Part shown: positions 1 to 8,044 of the stretch, in pieces
Numbering within the stretch: the first letter of the stretch is position 1
Layout of the letters: each line of letters opens with the position of its first letter
Source: Nitrosomonas communis
Lineage (GTDB): Bacteria; Pseudomonadota; Gammaproteobacteria; Burkholderiales; Nitrosomonadaceae
Length of the DNA stretch: 64,000 nt
NCBI RefSeq assembly: GCF_024102715.1
Contig: NZ_JAGFJM010000036.1
Coordinates: forward strand, 1 to 64,000
Direction of reading: 5' to 3'
Notes under the pieces: generated by a model
Database searches by the model: none
Seen by the model: only the letters and a program-made list of their open reading frames with translations
Told to the model about the DNA's origin: nothing
Made by a program: the position numbers and the translations under genes

Positions 1-521
1 GTATCCGGATCGAGGTTGCCTGTCGGCTCATCGGCCAGAATCAAGCGCGGGCGATGCACCAGCGCGCGCGCAATGGCAACACGCTGCAACTCCCCGCCCG
101 ATAACTGCCGCGGGAAATCCTGCCCCCGTCCCTCTAACCCGACCGCAGCCAACATTTGCTCGGCGCGCTCGAGCGGCAAACGATTGAGCAACAGCGGCAA
201 GGCGATATTCTGCAGCAAGGTCAAGTGAGGCAGGACGTGAAATGCCTGAAAGACAAAACCAAAATGACTGCGCCGCAAATAAGTGACGGCATCGTCATCC
301 CCTGCTGATAGTACAATGCCATCGATACGAATCTCGCCGCTATCGGGCGTATCCAAACCGGCGATCAGATTCAACAGCGTTGATTTCCCTACCCCCGAAT
401 CTCCCATAATCGCCACATACTCGCCTGCTGCCAGGGTGTAGGACAAATCTGATAATACTTGCCGTCCATTCGCATAAGCCTTGCTGATGCCGCGTAATTC
501 CAGAATAGCTGTGTTTTTCAT
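1..521 (-). CDS. ABC transporter ATP-binding protein, LolD/FtsE/MacB-like (3' end outside window)
   Basis: The gene reads leftward from an ATG at 521 and runs off the left edge, so only about 173 N-terminal residues are visible. They contain a complete set of early ABC ATPase motifs: Walker [10 protein letters not shown] near residue 40, a Q-loop in FVFQAF, the signature LSGGE, Walker B LILADEP and the start of the D-loop (TGNLDPD). The compact build and the sequence around the signature fit the LolD/FtsE/MacB group of ATPases. These pair with a FtsX-like permease to extrude lipoproteins, peptides or drugs rather than import solutes. The permease is expected beyond the left edge, so LolD, MacB-like and FtsE-like roles cannot be separated here. 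The gene is divergent from the large membrane protein starting at 788, with 266 bp between them. Confidence 0.88.
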   Translation of the reverse strand, partial: MKNTAILELRGISKAYANGRQVLSDLSYTLAAGEYVAIMGDSGVGKSTLLNLIAGLDTPDSGEIRIDGIVLSAGDDDAVTYLRRSHFGFVFQAFHVLPHLTLLQNIALPLLLNRLPLERAEQMLAAVGLEGRGQDFPRQLSGGELQRVAIARALVHRPRLILADEPTGNLDPD

Positions 522-787
522 GATAAGCCGATTGTCTCTGAAAAAAGCTGAAAAGTCAGCAACCGGCGACGGGAAGCATAAAAACTTCATTTTTCGGGTT
601 AGCCCGAGATCCCAATCCGCTTCCTGAAAGAGTCAAGAAACATACAAAACCCTTCGCATTGATTGCAACTTACGACATCAAGTGCTAGAAATGAGTTATG
701 CTCATAGCGTGCGCATGAAACAGCACAGCGCCGGTTAGTTTGATATGACCCATCCAGTAAAACGGAATAATACAGGGGAATAGCAAA

Positions 788-3700
788 ATGACATCTTCAT
801 CAAAAGAACCAGATTTGGCAATTGCCGGATTGGCCTTACTGATCGTATTCGGGCTCATGATCTGGCATGACCAGCCTATCAAAAGTGATCGCCCTGCTGA
901 CCCAACTTACAAGCAGATACAGGAGCGAAAAATCAAAGGCAATTCCTATGAAAGCTGGCCATGGGAAGACCCTTTTGGCTTTGACCCGAAAGTATCATGG
1001 AAAAACCCGATTGATTATTGTTCTCCGTTAGAAATAAAAAGCCACAAGAAGTTAGTGTCATGGGTAGAAATTCACCCCAACACCCTGGATCATCAAGAAA
1101 GCCGTATCCGGCAACGCCATGCAGTCATGGCAGGATTGACAGAATCAGGCTACCTTCCTTCGGAACCCAACCAGCTTTACTTTTATTCTTCTAGTTGCCT
1201 GAATGATGATAAGAAAGAATTTGACATGCGCTGGGAATACTATAATCAGTCCAAGGAAAACCAGTCAGATAGAGCAGATATCGCCGTGATCTGGATAGAC
1301 AGAAGGGCTAAATGCGCAGAAAGCAACTCCACAAATGAAAATTGCCTTTCTTTATCAAAGCTAACGGGCTTCAATAAGAATGATTCAATCTATGAAATAG
1401 ATTTGTTAGCTCCACTTTATCTAAAAGGTTGGGATAGTCCAGAAGCCAAAGAAAAGAATAAAAAATTTGACACGAAGGCACTGACTGCTGAGCTGGTGCA
1501 AGAGCTATTTGTTCACCGTAGAATCGCCAAACCTACAGAGATAGCCATCATCACGGAACAGGAAACAGAAAATATCCGCGAGCTTGGTTCGCTATTCTGT
1601 CAGTCTTTTAGCCAGAAAATTCCTGAAGAAAAAAACGGCTGTAGCACAAAAATAAGAAACATTACCTATCAAAAAGGCCTGGATGCCTACCTGCAAACAA
1701 CCGATAAGCAGAATCAAAATAAAGACGATCAATCCGCCAAAAAACAGAATGACCGGCTATCCATTATTGACCACCATAATCCGCCTATTGGAGCAGCCCG
1801 CTTTGATTACCTGCATCGACTGGCTGTCGAAATCAAAAATACTCATAATGAGCCTGATCTCAAACAACACATCAAAGCCGTCGGCGTGTTTGGCAGTGAC
1901 TTTCACGATAAATTGCTTATTTTCCAGGCATTACGCAAGGAAATGCCTAATATCGTTTTGTTCACAACCGATCTGGATGCACAAATGTTCGACCCGGAGC
2001 AGTGGCGCTGGACCAGGAATCTGATTGTTGCTTCCCACTTCGATCTAAAACTCAAGGAAGCATATCAGAAACAATCCCCGCCCTTCCGAGATAGCCAGCA
2101 AACCGCGCTTTATTACGCCACCTTAATCGCAGCAGCAGGTAAAGAAGATAAAGTCAACTTGCCTAAAAAAGATCTCTCTCCCCTGATTTTTGAAATCGGC
2201 AGAAATGGCCCGGTTCCGTTGAGCGCGATTAATTTGGATCAATCTGTTCATCCTGACTATGACAATTTCACTCAACTCAAAGTGATATGGGTTTTATCGG
2301 TCGTCATCACATTGGCGATGATTTTTTTGCTATCCCAAATACAGCCCAATTCGAGTATTCTGATTGGCTGGCTGTCAGTGACAGCGGCCATCTTTTATGT
2401 GACTTGGCTTATTGCGCTGGATAAAGCCAATGCTCCACTTAGCTTGACTGACGGCGCCAGTCTTTGGCCGACCATCTTGATACGGATTATTGCCTGCTTG
2501 CTGGCAGGGCTGTTCTTATTAAAATCACTAGAAATACTTGAAATCAATTTTGATCGCCTGAATAGAAGATATTTTAGTGGCAAAAACCAACTTGAGACAC
2601 TCGTCACAGATGATATTCCTTTCTCGATCAAGAGAATAATCGATAATCTAAAACAAACTGAAATCGATAAACAAGAATTGGTTTTTAGATTGTTAGCTGT
2701 CATTTCTTCTTTGATAAATATCATGCTGTACCAGCCATATGCTGTCTCACCAGCTACAGAGGCAGATTTAGATTTATTTGCACTAACAGCTATTTGGCTA
2801 TCCTGGATATCTATTTGGCTATCCTGGTTATTTTGGTTATCTTCGTTACCCCATAGTTATTTTAATAATTCCAAATTGTATATAAAAATCGTTATACAAT
2901 TCGTCATCATATTTATCTTTTTATATTTAGTATGGAGTTACCTTCCTAACAGAACAGCAACAATCATTAGTTTATCCTTCCTCACACTATCACTCTTCTC
3001 TATTACTTTAATTAATCCAAACTTCAAAACGATTAAAAGCTGGACTGAAGATGACACTTCCAACAAAACAATCCCTCTCGATAGTTTGTGGAAACAGTAT
3101 TACGAGCATGGCCGGCTCAGGCAGCGTCTAGTGAGCATAACTGAAATATGGTTATTTTTCGTGACCATGTTTGTCGTTCTGGATAGCATGCTGCCCTTTT
3201 TGTTACCCGTTTGGCCTTCTCCCTGCCGGGGAGCAAGCTGTGGTTGGGATTCCTTTTTCCAAACAACCAGCTTCACCGCCATCATGTTCTTGATCATTTT
3301 TGTACTGGATGCCTTGAGACTCTGCTTTTACTGGATAAAAAAACTGCGCAAAAAACATCCTTTGCTGGTTGATTGGACTACTTTGCAATCCCCTCAAGAT
3401 CAAGCGCTTTATATCAAAGAAAGGAACAAGAAAGAATCATTGGAATCGCTTGAAATACTCGTAACTTTGGTCGCCAAAAGAACGCGCGTGGTCGACCGGC
3501 TTATTTATTATCCGCTGATTGCCATGATGCTGATGCTGTTTGCCAGAATCAATTATTTCCACAACCTGGACTTTCCGTTAGCCATCGGGATCACGTTTGC
3601 CATCAGCATAACCCTGCTCTTTTATGCTGGCTTCAAGCTCCGGTCAGAAGCTGAATTGCTCAAGATCGCAACCATCAACTGTGCGGAAAAATTGGCCAAG

Positions 3701-3868
3701 AACAGTAATGGAAACGATGCAAACACAATCATTCAGAAAATACGCAGCATCAATTACGGCGCCTTCTATCCCATGCTGGAACAGCCTGTCATGCGAGGGC
3801 TATTGCTAATATTGGCTTCAGTGGGTCTTTTCGCTGGTGAGTACCTCATGATATTTGGATCACCATAG
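788..3868 (+). CDS. Large multi-pass membrane protein of unknown function
   Basis: I do not recognise this 1026-residue protein. Residues ~11-27 form an N-terminal membrane anchor. It is followed by a soluble stretch of ~470 residues with several cysteines (near residues 79, 136, 182 and 192, and two more around 275-295), which suggests an oxidised, extracytoplasmic domain. Inside it, alternating hydrophobic strands such as AIITEQETENI, KAVGVFGSDFHDKLL and NIVLFTTDLDAQMF look like a Rossmann or periplasmic-binding fold. From residue ~500 on there are roughly a dozen hydrophobic segments separated by charged loops, ending with a segment at the C-terminus. An AGGGG-type ribosome site sits 8 bases before the ATG. 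It stands alone between a divergent ABC ATPase and a convergent DUF2278 gene. A membrane sensor or channel with an extracellular sensing domain is possible, but this is a guess. Confidence 0.8.
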   Translation: MTSSSKEPDLAIAGLALLIVFGLMIWHDQPIKSDRPADPTYKQIQERKIKGNSYESWPWEDPFGFDPKVSWKNPIDYCSPLEIKSHKKLVSWVEIHPNTLDHQESRIRQRHAVMAGLTESGYLPSEPNQLYFYSSSCLNDDKKEFDMRWEYYNQSKENQSDRADIAVIWIDRRAKCAESNSTNENCLSLSKLTGFNKNDSIYEIDLLAPLYLKGWDSPEAKEKNKKFDTKALTAELVQELFVHRRIAKPTEIAIITEQETENIRELGSLFCQSFSQKIPEEKNGCSTKIRNITYQKGLDAYLQTTDKQNQNKDDQSAKKQNDRLSIIDHHNPPIGAARFDYLHRLAVEIKNTHNEPDLKQHIKAVGVFGSDFHDKLLIFQALRKEMPNIVLFTTDLDAQMFDPEQWRWTRNLIVASHFDLKLKEAYQKQSPPFRDSQQTALYYATLIAAAGKEDKVNLPKKDLSPLIFEIGRNGPVPLSAINLDQSVHPDYDNFTQLKVIWVLSVVITLAMIFLLSQIQPNSSILIGWLSVTAAIFYVTWLIALDKANAPLSLTDGASLWPTILIRIIACLLAGLFLLKSLEILEINFDRLNRRYFSGKNQLETLVTDDIPFSIKRIIDNLKQTEIDKQELVFRLLAVISSLINIMLYQPYAVSPATEADLDLFALTAIWLSWISIWLSWLFWLSSLPHSYFNNSKLYIKIVIQFVIIFIFLYLVWSYLPNRTATIISLSFLTLSLFSITLINPNFKTIKSWTEDDTSNKTIPLDSLWKQYYEHGRLRQRLVSITEIWLFFVTMFVVLDSMLPFLLPVWPSPCRGASCGWDSFFQTTSFTAIMFLIIFVLDALRLCFYWIKKLRKKHPLLVDWTTLQSPQDQALYIKERNKKESLESLEILVTLVAKRTRVVDRLIYYPLIAMMLMLFARINYFHNLDFPLAIGITFAISITLLFYAGFKLRSEAELLKIATINCAEKLAKNSNGNDANTIIQKIRSINYGAFYPMLEQPVMRGLLLILASVGLFAGEYLMIFGSP
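2790..2827 (+). repeat. Two 17-bp direct repeats with 21-bp period inside the membrane-protein gene
   Basis: The 17-bp unit CTATTTGGCTATCCTGG occurs at 2790-2806 and again at 2811-2827. The duplication keeps the frame and produces the Trp/Leu/Ser-rich membrane segment IWLSWISIWLSWLFW. It looks like a local in-frame tandem duplication within a transmembrane helix. Confidence 0.75.
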
Positions 3869-3932
3869 GAATCCACGCGTCATGCGCTCTCCTATTCTGG
3901 TTGAGGAAGCGATAGCCCTATTGAGCACAGCC

Positions 3933-4970
3933 TCAAAACACGATAGTCCAGCCGCTACGAGCCTGCTCCTTGGTATAGGATACGCCGTGATATTTAAGCC
4001 CATCGGGATTAAGCAGGCTAATAATGCCGCCATTATTACCTAACTGCGCGCCCTGACCATCCAGTTTCACCACCCCGGTTGTACCCGGGTTAAGCACCAT
4101 GTTACCGATAAAGGATCGCCTTTTATTCCTGTCTGCAATCAGCCAGCCGGACAAATCAACGGTGTTTGGCGAGCGATTAATCAAGGTCACCGTTTCATTT
4201 CCGGCATCGTCCCCTTTCGGATTGACCAGCGCCGCGATGATTTGAATATCAGATTCTATTTGAGGGGGTATCAGGCCATCGCATCCAGGGAGTCGATGGC
4301 CGGTTCGATCGTCGGTATGCCAGCACTGTGATTGGAAAGCCAGGAAAACCGCGACCCATTGTTCTGGCCACAGCTCACTGCCAGCGCCCACCTGTTCTAT
4401 GCTCGGAAAATGAAAAAGCAGCCCGCCATCCTGCCACACGCCGTCTTCCTCAATAAACTGCCCGACATTCCCTTGATTCATGTGGATATCGTGAATGCCG
4501 TTGCCAGGCAGGAAACCAAAATATTTGTCTTTTATTTTTGCTTCCGGCCCCCAACGCTCGCCGAAAGCATAAATACTCGCCCGCTCGTCACCAATGGCGC
4601 GTTGGACATAAGCATCAATTTTTTCATTGAGATCATTATCCGGCCCAGGGATATTATGTGGTAAAGGGCGCATTTGCCTGGGATCGAACAGATTGCCGCG
4701 GATGAAATCAAGCGCCATTTTGTCTGGTGCGCTCTCCAGTGGCGTAAAACCCTTATCCAGACGAATCAGTTTTTCCAGGATGGGGTGGTGAAAATCGTCG
4801 ATGATTAAATATAAAAGCTCTGAGGGCGCCAGCTTGGATTTCACATTAATCGCGATACGATAGTCCGTGGTATCGTCGATCAGATGCACTTCATAATGCG
4901 GGCTCGAACCTTGTCCAATGATTTTATTGATCGCCTTGCCTTTCAGAACGCCGTACTGTTTTAATGTCAT
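3933..4970 (-). CDS. DUF2278 (YukJ-like) protein with C-terminal lamin-tail domain
   Basis: The 345-residue product starts MTLKQYGVLKGKAINK, the typical opening of DUF2278/YukJ proteins. That domain covers roughly residues 1-215, with the conserved GIHDIHMNQGN segment in the middle. The last ~105 residues form a separate lamin-tail-like (LTD) beta-sandwich: the signs are NRSPNTVDLSGWLIAD, a glycine-rich LNPGTTGVVKLDG turn and the ISLLNPDG strand. LTD domains in bacteria are usually found on extracellular or nuclease-associated proteins. DUF2278 itself has no firm function. A strong AGGAGG site lies 4 bases before the ATG. There is no signal peptide. It faces the large membrane protein gene tail to tail. 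The family assignment is firm, the role is not. Confidence 0.85.
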   Translation of the reverse strand: MTLKQYGVLKGKAINKIIGQGSSPHYEVHLIDDTTDYRIAINVKSKLAPSELLYLIIDDFHHPILEKLIRLDKGFTPLESAPDKMALDFIRGNLFDPRQMRPLPHNIPGPDNDLNEKIDAYVQRAIGDERASIYAFGERWGPEAKIKDKYFGFLPGNGIHDIHMNQGNVGQFIEEDGVWQDGGLLFHFPSIEQVGAGSELWPEQWVAVFLAFQSQCWHTDDRTGHRLPGCDGLIPPQIESDIQIIAALVNPKGDDAGNETVTLINRSPNTVDLSGWLIADRNKRRSFIGNMVLNPGTTGVVKLDGQGAQLGNNGGIISLLNPDGLKYHGVSYTKEQARSGWTIVF

Positions 4971-5160
4971 GATTCCTCCTAAAATGCGTTACGGTAGGGA
5001 TAGCATTTGAGAATTGCTGTTCAAATTGATCTGGCCCAGTTTTTGAAACGAACACAGCTTTGCTGCACGATGATGTTAAGCAACAACAAATAGGCAGGCA
5101 ATAATGCAAATGCGTACAATTATGAAAAACTCCGCGTTGCACACGCTCGCAGCCGAAGCT

Positions 5161-6777
5161 TCACTCGTCCAAGGAATCTGGCGGCTCCATCTCGCTGTTT
5201 TCGGCTTCCTCTTCAGCCAAATAATGGCATAGACGCCAGGTATGATAGGTTACACGCTCCAGCCAGCGAATGGCATCCAATGCCTCCAGCGCATCGAACG
5301 GACTCTGTTTGCCGTGGGCTGTCCGGCGCAGGATGACCAGACGCTCGTCATGACGTAACTCTGCCAAGGCTTGCGCCTGGCGCTCCATCTGCATCATCCA
5401 CTGGGGTGACACCCGATTGAGCAATCCCTGGCGTGCTAATACCAGCGCCTTTTGGCAACGAGTCAACGCACCGTGCAGTGCTGGCTGGGCCATCACCTTG
5501 CGTGTGGCTATAGATAAGTTCAAACGAGTGAGCAACCGTGCCAGATGATCAATCGCATGCAATTGCGCCATGCGCGAGCGGGATAGCGGTTCGTCATCGG
5601 TAATGGGTGGAATCTTGGCAAAGAAGTGTTGTGTCGTTTTTAGAGCATCCTTGACTTCAACCCGCTGCGGCTCGCTTACACGCGCCACCGCACTGCTCAG
5701 CAAATGATTCAGCAGGCTGATCGTCTCAAGCGTGGTAACGATCAAGGTACGGCGCGTGGACTCGAGCGCAACTGCCGGCGCCTGTAACAAGGTATCGTCC
5801 AGGTGACGGGTCAGGCGCGGCCCCTGCTCAGGCAACAGCCGCTCGATCGAGCGCGCAAAAGTACGGTTAAAAGGTAGAAAAATTACCACGCCCAAGGTAA
5901 TGAAAGCAGTATGGAAAGCAGCCAGACTTACCGCACCCGACTCCAAGCCCATCTGTTGTTGCGCGAATGCCAGCCCCCATAAAAATGCGGGTAGTAATAG
6001 CAGGGCCATGATGCCGCTAACCAGGTTGAATGCAATATGGGCCAGTGCAGTGCGTTTGGCGGAAACGCTGCCGCCACTAGCCGCCAGGGCGCTGGTAACA
6101 GTTGTACCGATCGCGGCACCGATCACGAGTGTTGCTGCCTGATCAAAATTGATTGCATTGACATGCAGGGCAGTCAATGTCGTTGCTACCACTGCGCTCG
6201 AGGACTGCATGATGACCGTCATGAGCATCCCGATCACCACTGTTGCCAGGCGGCTGATCACGCCAGTCGATGGCAGCGCAGCCAGATCGAAGACCCCGGC
6301 CATATCCTGCATGCTGTTTTGCAGCTTATCGATACCTATGAAAATCAGGCCAAAACTTGCCAGAGTCAGACCCAGCGAGCGCCAGCGTCCATGGGAGAGT
6401 AACCGTAACAGCGCACCGACGCCCACCAGCGGCAATGCGTAAAAACCTAAACTGACTTTCAAGCCGAGCATCGAAACGACCCAGCTAGTGCCAGTAGCTC
6501 CCAGGCTTGCACCCAGCACCACGCCGACCGCCTGCGGGAAAGTAAGCAGGCCTGCGCTGACAAAACCAATCAGCGTCATAGTGGTCGCACTGGAAGACTG
6601 GACCATCAAGGTCACCAGCGCTCCGGACGCAAATGCCTTGTAAGGTGTGCCAGTGAAGCGCACCAGAGCGCGGTTAAGCGCGCCACCGGCTAGCGCCTTG
6701 AGTCCGTCAGTGAGCAGTACCACGCCCATTAAAAACAGGCCGATACCCCCTAGCAGCTGAAAAATCATGGCGGTCAT
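5161..6777 (-). CDS. Na/Pi cotransporter family protein with C-terminal PhoU-like region
   Basis: This 538-residue protein has the Na/Pi-II architecture. Two related membrane repeats each carry the QSSS signature (VQSSSATT near residue 60, MQSSSAVV near residue 190), with glycine-rich GASLGATGTS and GAAIGTTVTS segments after them. About eight hydrophobic segments occupy residues 1-320. A helical, charged C-terminal region (~330-538) resembles the PhoU-like domain found in YjbB/NptA-type transporters. The expected role is sodium-coupled phosphate movement across the inner membrane. The length is ordinary for the family. The gene stands alone, with no phosphate-regulon genes adjacent and no clear Pho box in the 365 bp upstream. 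Confidence 0.92.
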   Translation of the reverse strand: MTAMIFQLLGGIGLFLMGVVLLTDGLKALAGGALNRALVRFTGTPYKAFASGALVTLMVQSSSATTMTLIGFVSAGLLTFPQAVGVVLGASLGATGTSWVVSMLGLKVSLGFYALPLVGVGALLRLLSHGRWRSLGLTLASFGLIFIGIDKLQNSMQDMAGVFDLAALPSTGVISRLATVVIGMLMTVIMQSSSAVVATTLTALHVNAINFDQAATLVIGAAIGTTVTSALAASGGSVSAKRTALAHIAFNLVSGIMALLLLPAFLWGLAFAQQQMGLESGAVSLAAFHTAFITLGVVIFLPFNRTFARSIERLLPEQGPRLTRHLDDTLLQAPAVALESTRRTLIVTTLETISLLNHLLSSAVARVSEPQRVEVKDALKTTQHFFAKIPPITDDEPLSRSRMAQLHAIDHLARLLTRLNLSIATRKVMAQPALHGALTRCQKALVLARQGLLNRVSPQWMMQMERQAQALAELRHDERLVILRRTAHGKQSPFDALEALDAIRWLERVTYHTWRLCHYLAEEEAENSEMEPPDSLDE

Positions 6778-7142
6778 GGCCGGATGACCTCAAGCGAATA
6801 AAATAATCCGCGCACTTCCAGTATTGATTTGATCAACCTTTATTCTCCCGTTTGCATCAAGCCAGCCAGGTTATTAACTGTTGGCAGTATGCATCGATGC
6901 TTATTTATGATCACCACTCCCGGTATTTTCATGTTATTTAGCCTTATCCTGGACTGGTTTCGTTCCAGTTGATAACAAGCTCACTCTGCACCTCGACTCA
7001 TTCCTTTTATCCTTTTTGCTTTTGTTTGAGATAACGTGCTACGCTGCAACTGTCAAAATGTAACAGCAAGATCAAATGATTGACATATCAGCCCTGATTT
7101 TCTGGCAGTTTACCCTATGACAATCAGCGAGGAGCAGGAAAC
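6778..7142. other. Divergent intergenic region, no gene seen
   Basis: This 365-bp stretch separates the leftward Na/Pi transporter from the rightward Mut7-C gene. It is AT-rich, carries no credible ORF and must hold both promoters. A TTGACA hexamer is present at 7080-7085, but no well-placed -10 follows it. A weak hairpin with arms CTGGA/TCCAG lies near 6950. No operator could be assigned. Confidence 0.5.
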
Positions 7143-7892
7143 GTGCAACCCGATAATGTAGCTGAATTTCGTTTCTATGCCGAGCTGAATGATTTTCTTT
7201 CTCCCGAGCAGCGCCAGCAAACGATGCGCTATCGTTTCAGCGGTCATCCAGGAATCAAAGATCCGATCGAAGCTTTGGGTGTACCTCATACCGAAGTAGC
7301 GCTGATCGTTGTCAACGGACAGCCGGTAACTTTCAGTTATCAACTCCAGGCAGGCGATTACGTTTCGGTTTACCCATTTTTTACAACTCTGGATAGCGCC
7401 GCCTTGCCCCAATTACGCGATCAGATTTCATCCGATCCTCGCTTTATCCTGGATGTCAATCTGGGCAAGCTCGCCAAATTTATGCGTTTACTGGGCTTTG
7501 ACAGCCTCTACCGTAACAATCTCCACGATGCGGATATTGTAAAAATCGCCGTGAACGAGCAACGCATCGTGCTGACCCGCGATCGCCGCCTGTTGCATGC
7601 CAAGCAAATCCAGCATGGCTACTGGGTGCGCGCTGTCGATGTCGATAGCCAGATCGAGGAAGTCATCCGCCGCTTCGATCTATGCCATTTGATTCATCCG
7701 TTTGCGCGTTGCCTGGTATGTAATGGCATGCTGACACCCGTCGACAAAACGGCTATCCTCGATCAGCTTGAACCCAAGACCAAGCGCTACTTCCAAACTT
7801 TCCGTCAATGCGTCAATTGCCAGCGCATCTACTGGGAAGGTTCGCACCTGGAGAATATGCGGCGACGTTTCGCTGGCGTGTTGACGCCCTAA
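7143..7892 (+). CDS. Mut7-C RNase-domain protein with N-terminal ubiquitin-like domain
   Basis: The 249-residue protein begins with a ubiquitin/MoaD-like fold (~1-85, ending in the GDYVSVYPFFTTL strand). It continues with the Mut7-C domain, a PIN-like nuclease fold named after the C-terminus of the nematode Mut-7 exonuclease. Conserved acidic residues lie in DVNLGKLAKFMRLLGFD (near residue 100) and in LTRDRRLL (~140). A four-cysteine zinc ribbon follows (Cys190/193 and Cys223/226). The start is GTG, chosen because GAGGAG lies 5-12 bases upstream and the domain begins at once. The family is predicted to be an RNase, and no substrate is known. The last codons overlap a strong intrinsic terminator. 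Confidence 0.9.
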   Translation: MQPDNVAEFRFYAELNDFLSPEQRQQTMRYRFSGHPGIKDPIEALGVPHTEVALIVVNGQPVTFSYQLQAGDYVSVYPFFTTLDSAALPQLRDQISSDPRFILDVNLGKLAKFMRLLGFDSLYRNNLHDADIVKIAVNEQRIVLTRDRRLLHAKQIQHGYWVRAVDVDSQIEEVIRRFDLCHLIHPFARCLVCNGMLTPVDKTAILDQLEPKTKRYFQTFRQCVNCQRIYWEGSHLENMRRRFAGVLTP

Positions 7893-7908
7893 TCAGGGCG
7901 TCAATTTT
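7881..7908 (+). terminator. Intrinsic terminator overlapping the stop codon of the Mut7-C gene
   Basis: A perfect 10-bp stem, TTGACGCCCT / AGGGCGTCAA, closes a 4-base AATC loop and is followed by TTTTC. The TAA stop codon (7890-7892) sits at the top of the stem and loop, so the final sense codons form the 5' arm. This isolates the gene from polX downstream. Confidence 0.85.
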
Positions 7909-8044
7909 CATTGCACCAGCAGGCCTGGCAAAACTAGTCAAAGTGATGGGAAGCTACTATGATCATAGCAGCCAGATTTGAATCTAAATTCGCATGTTCA
8001 TAACTTGTTTTCCTGCTCCTGCGCCAAAAAATGAAGGAGAGATC

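Noticed and set aside
7080..7116. TTGACA-based promoter before the Mut7-C gene
   Set aside because: No -10 hexamer lies at 16-18 bases from the TTGACA.
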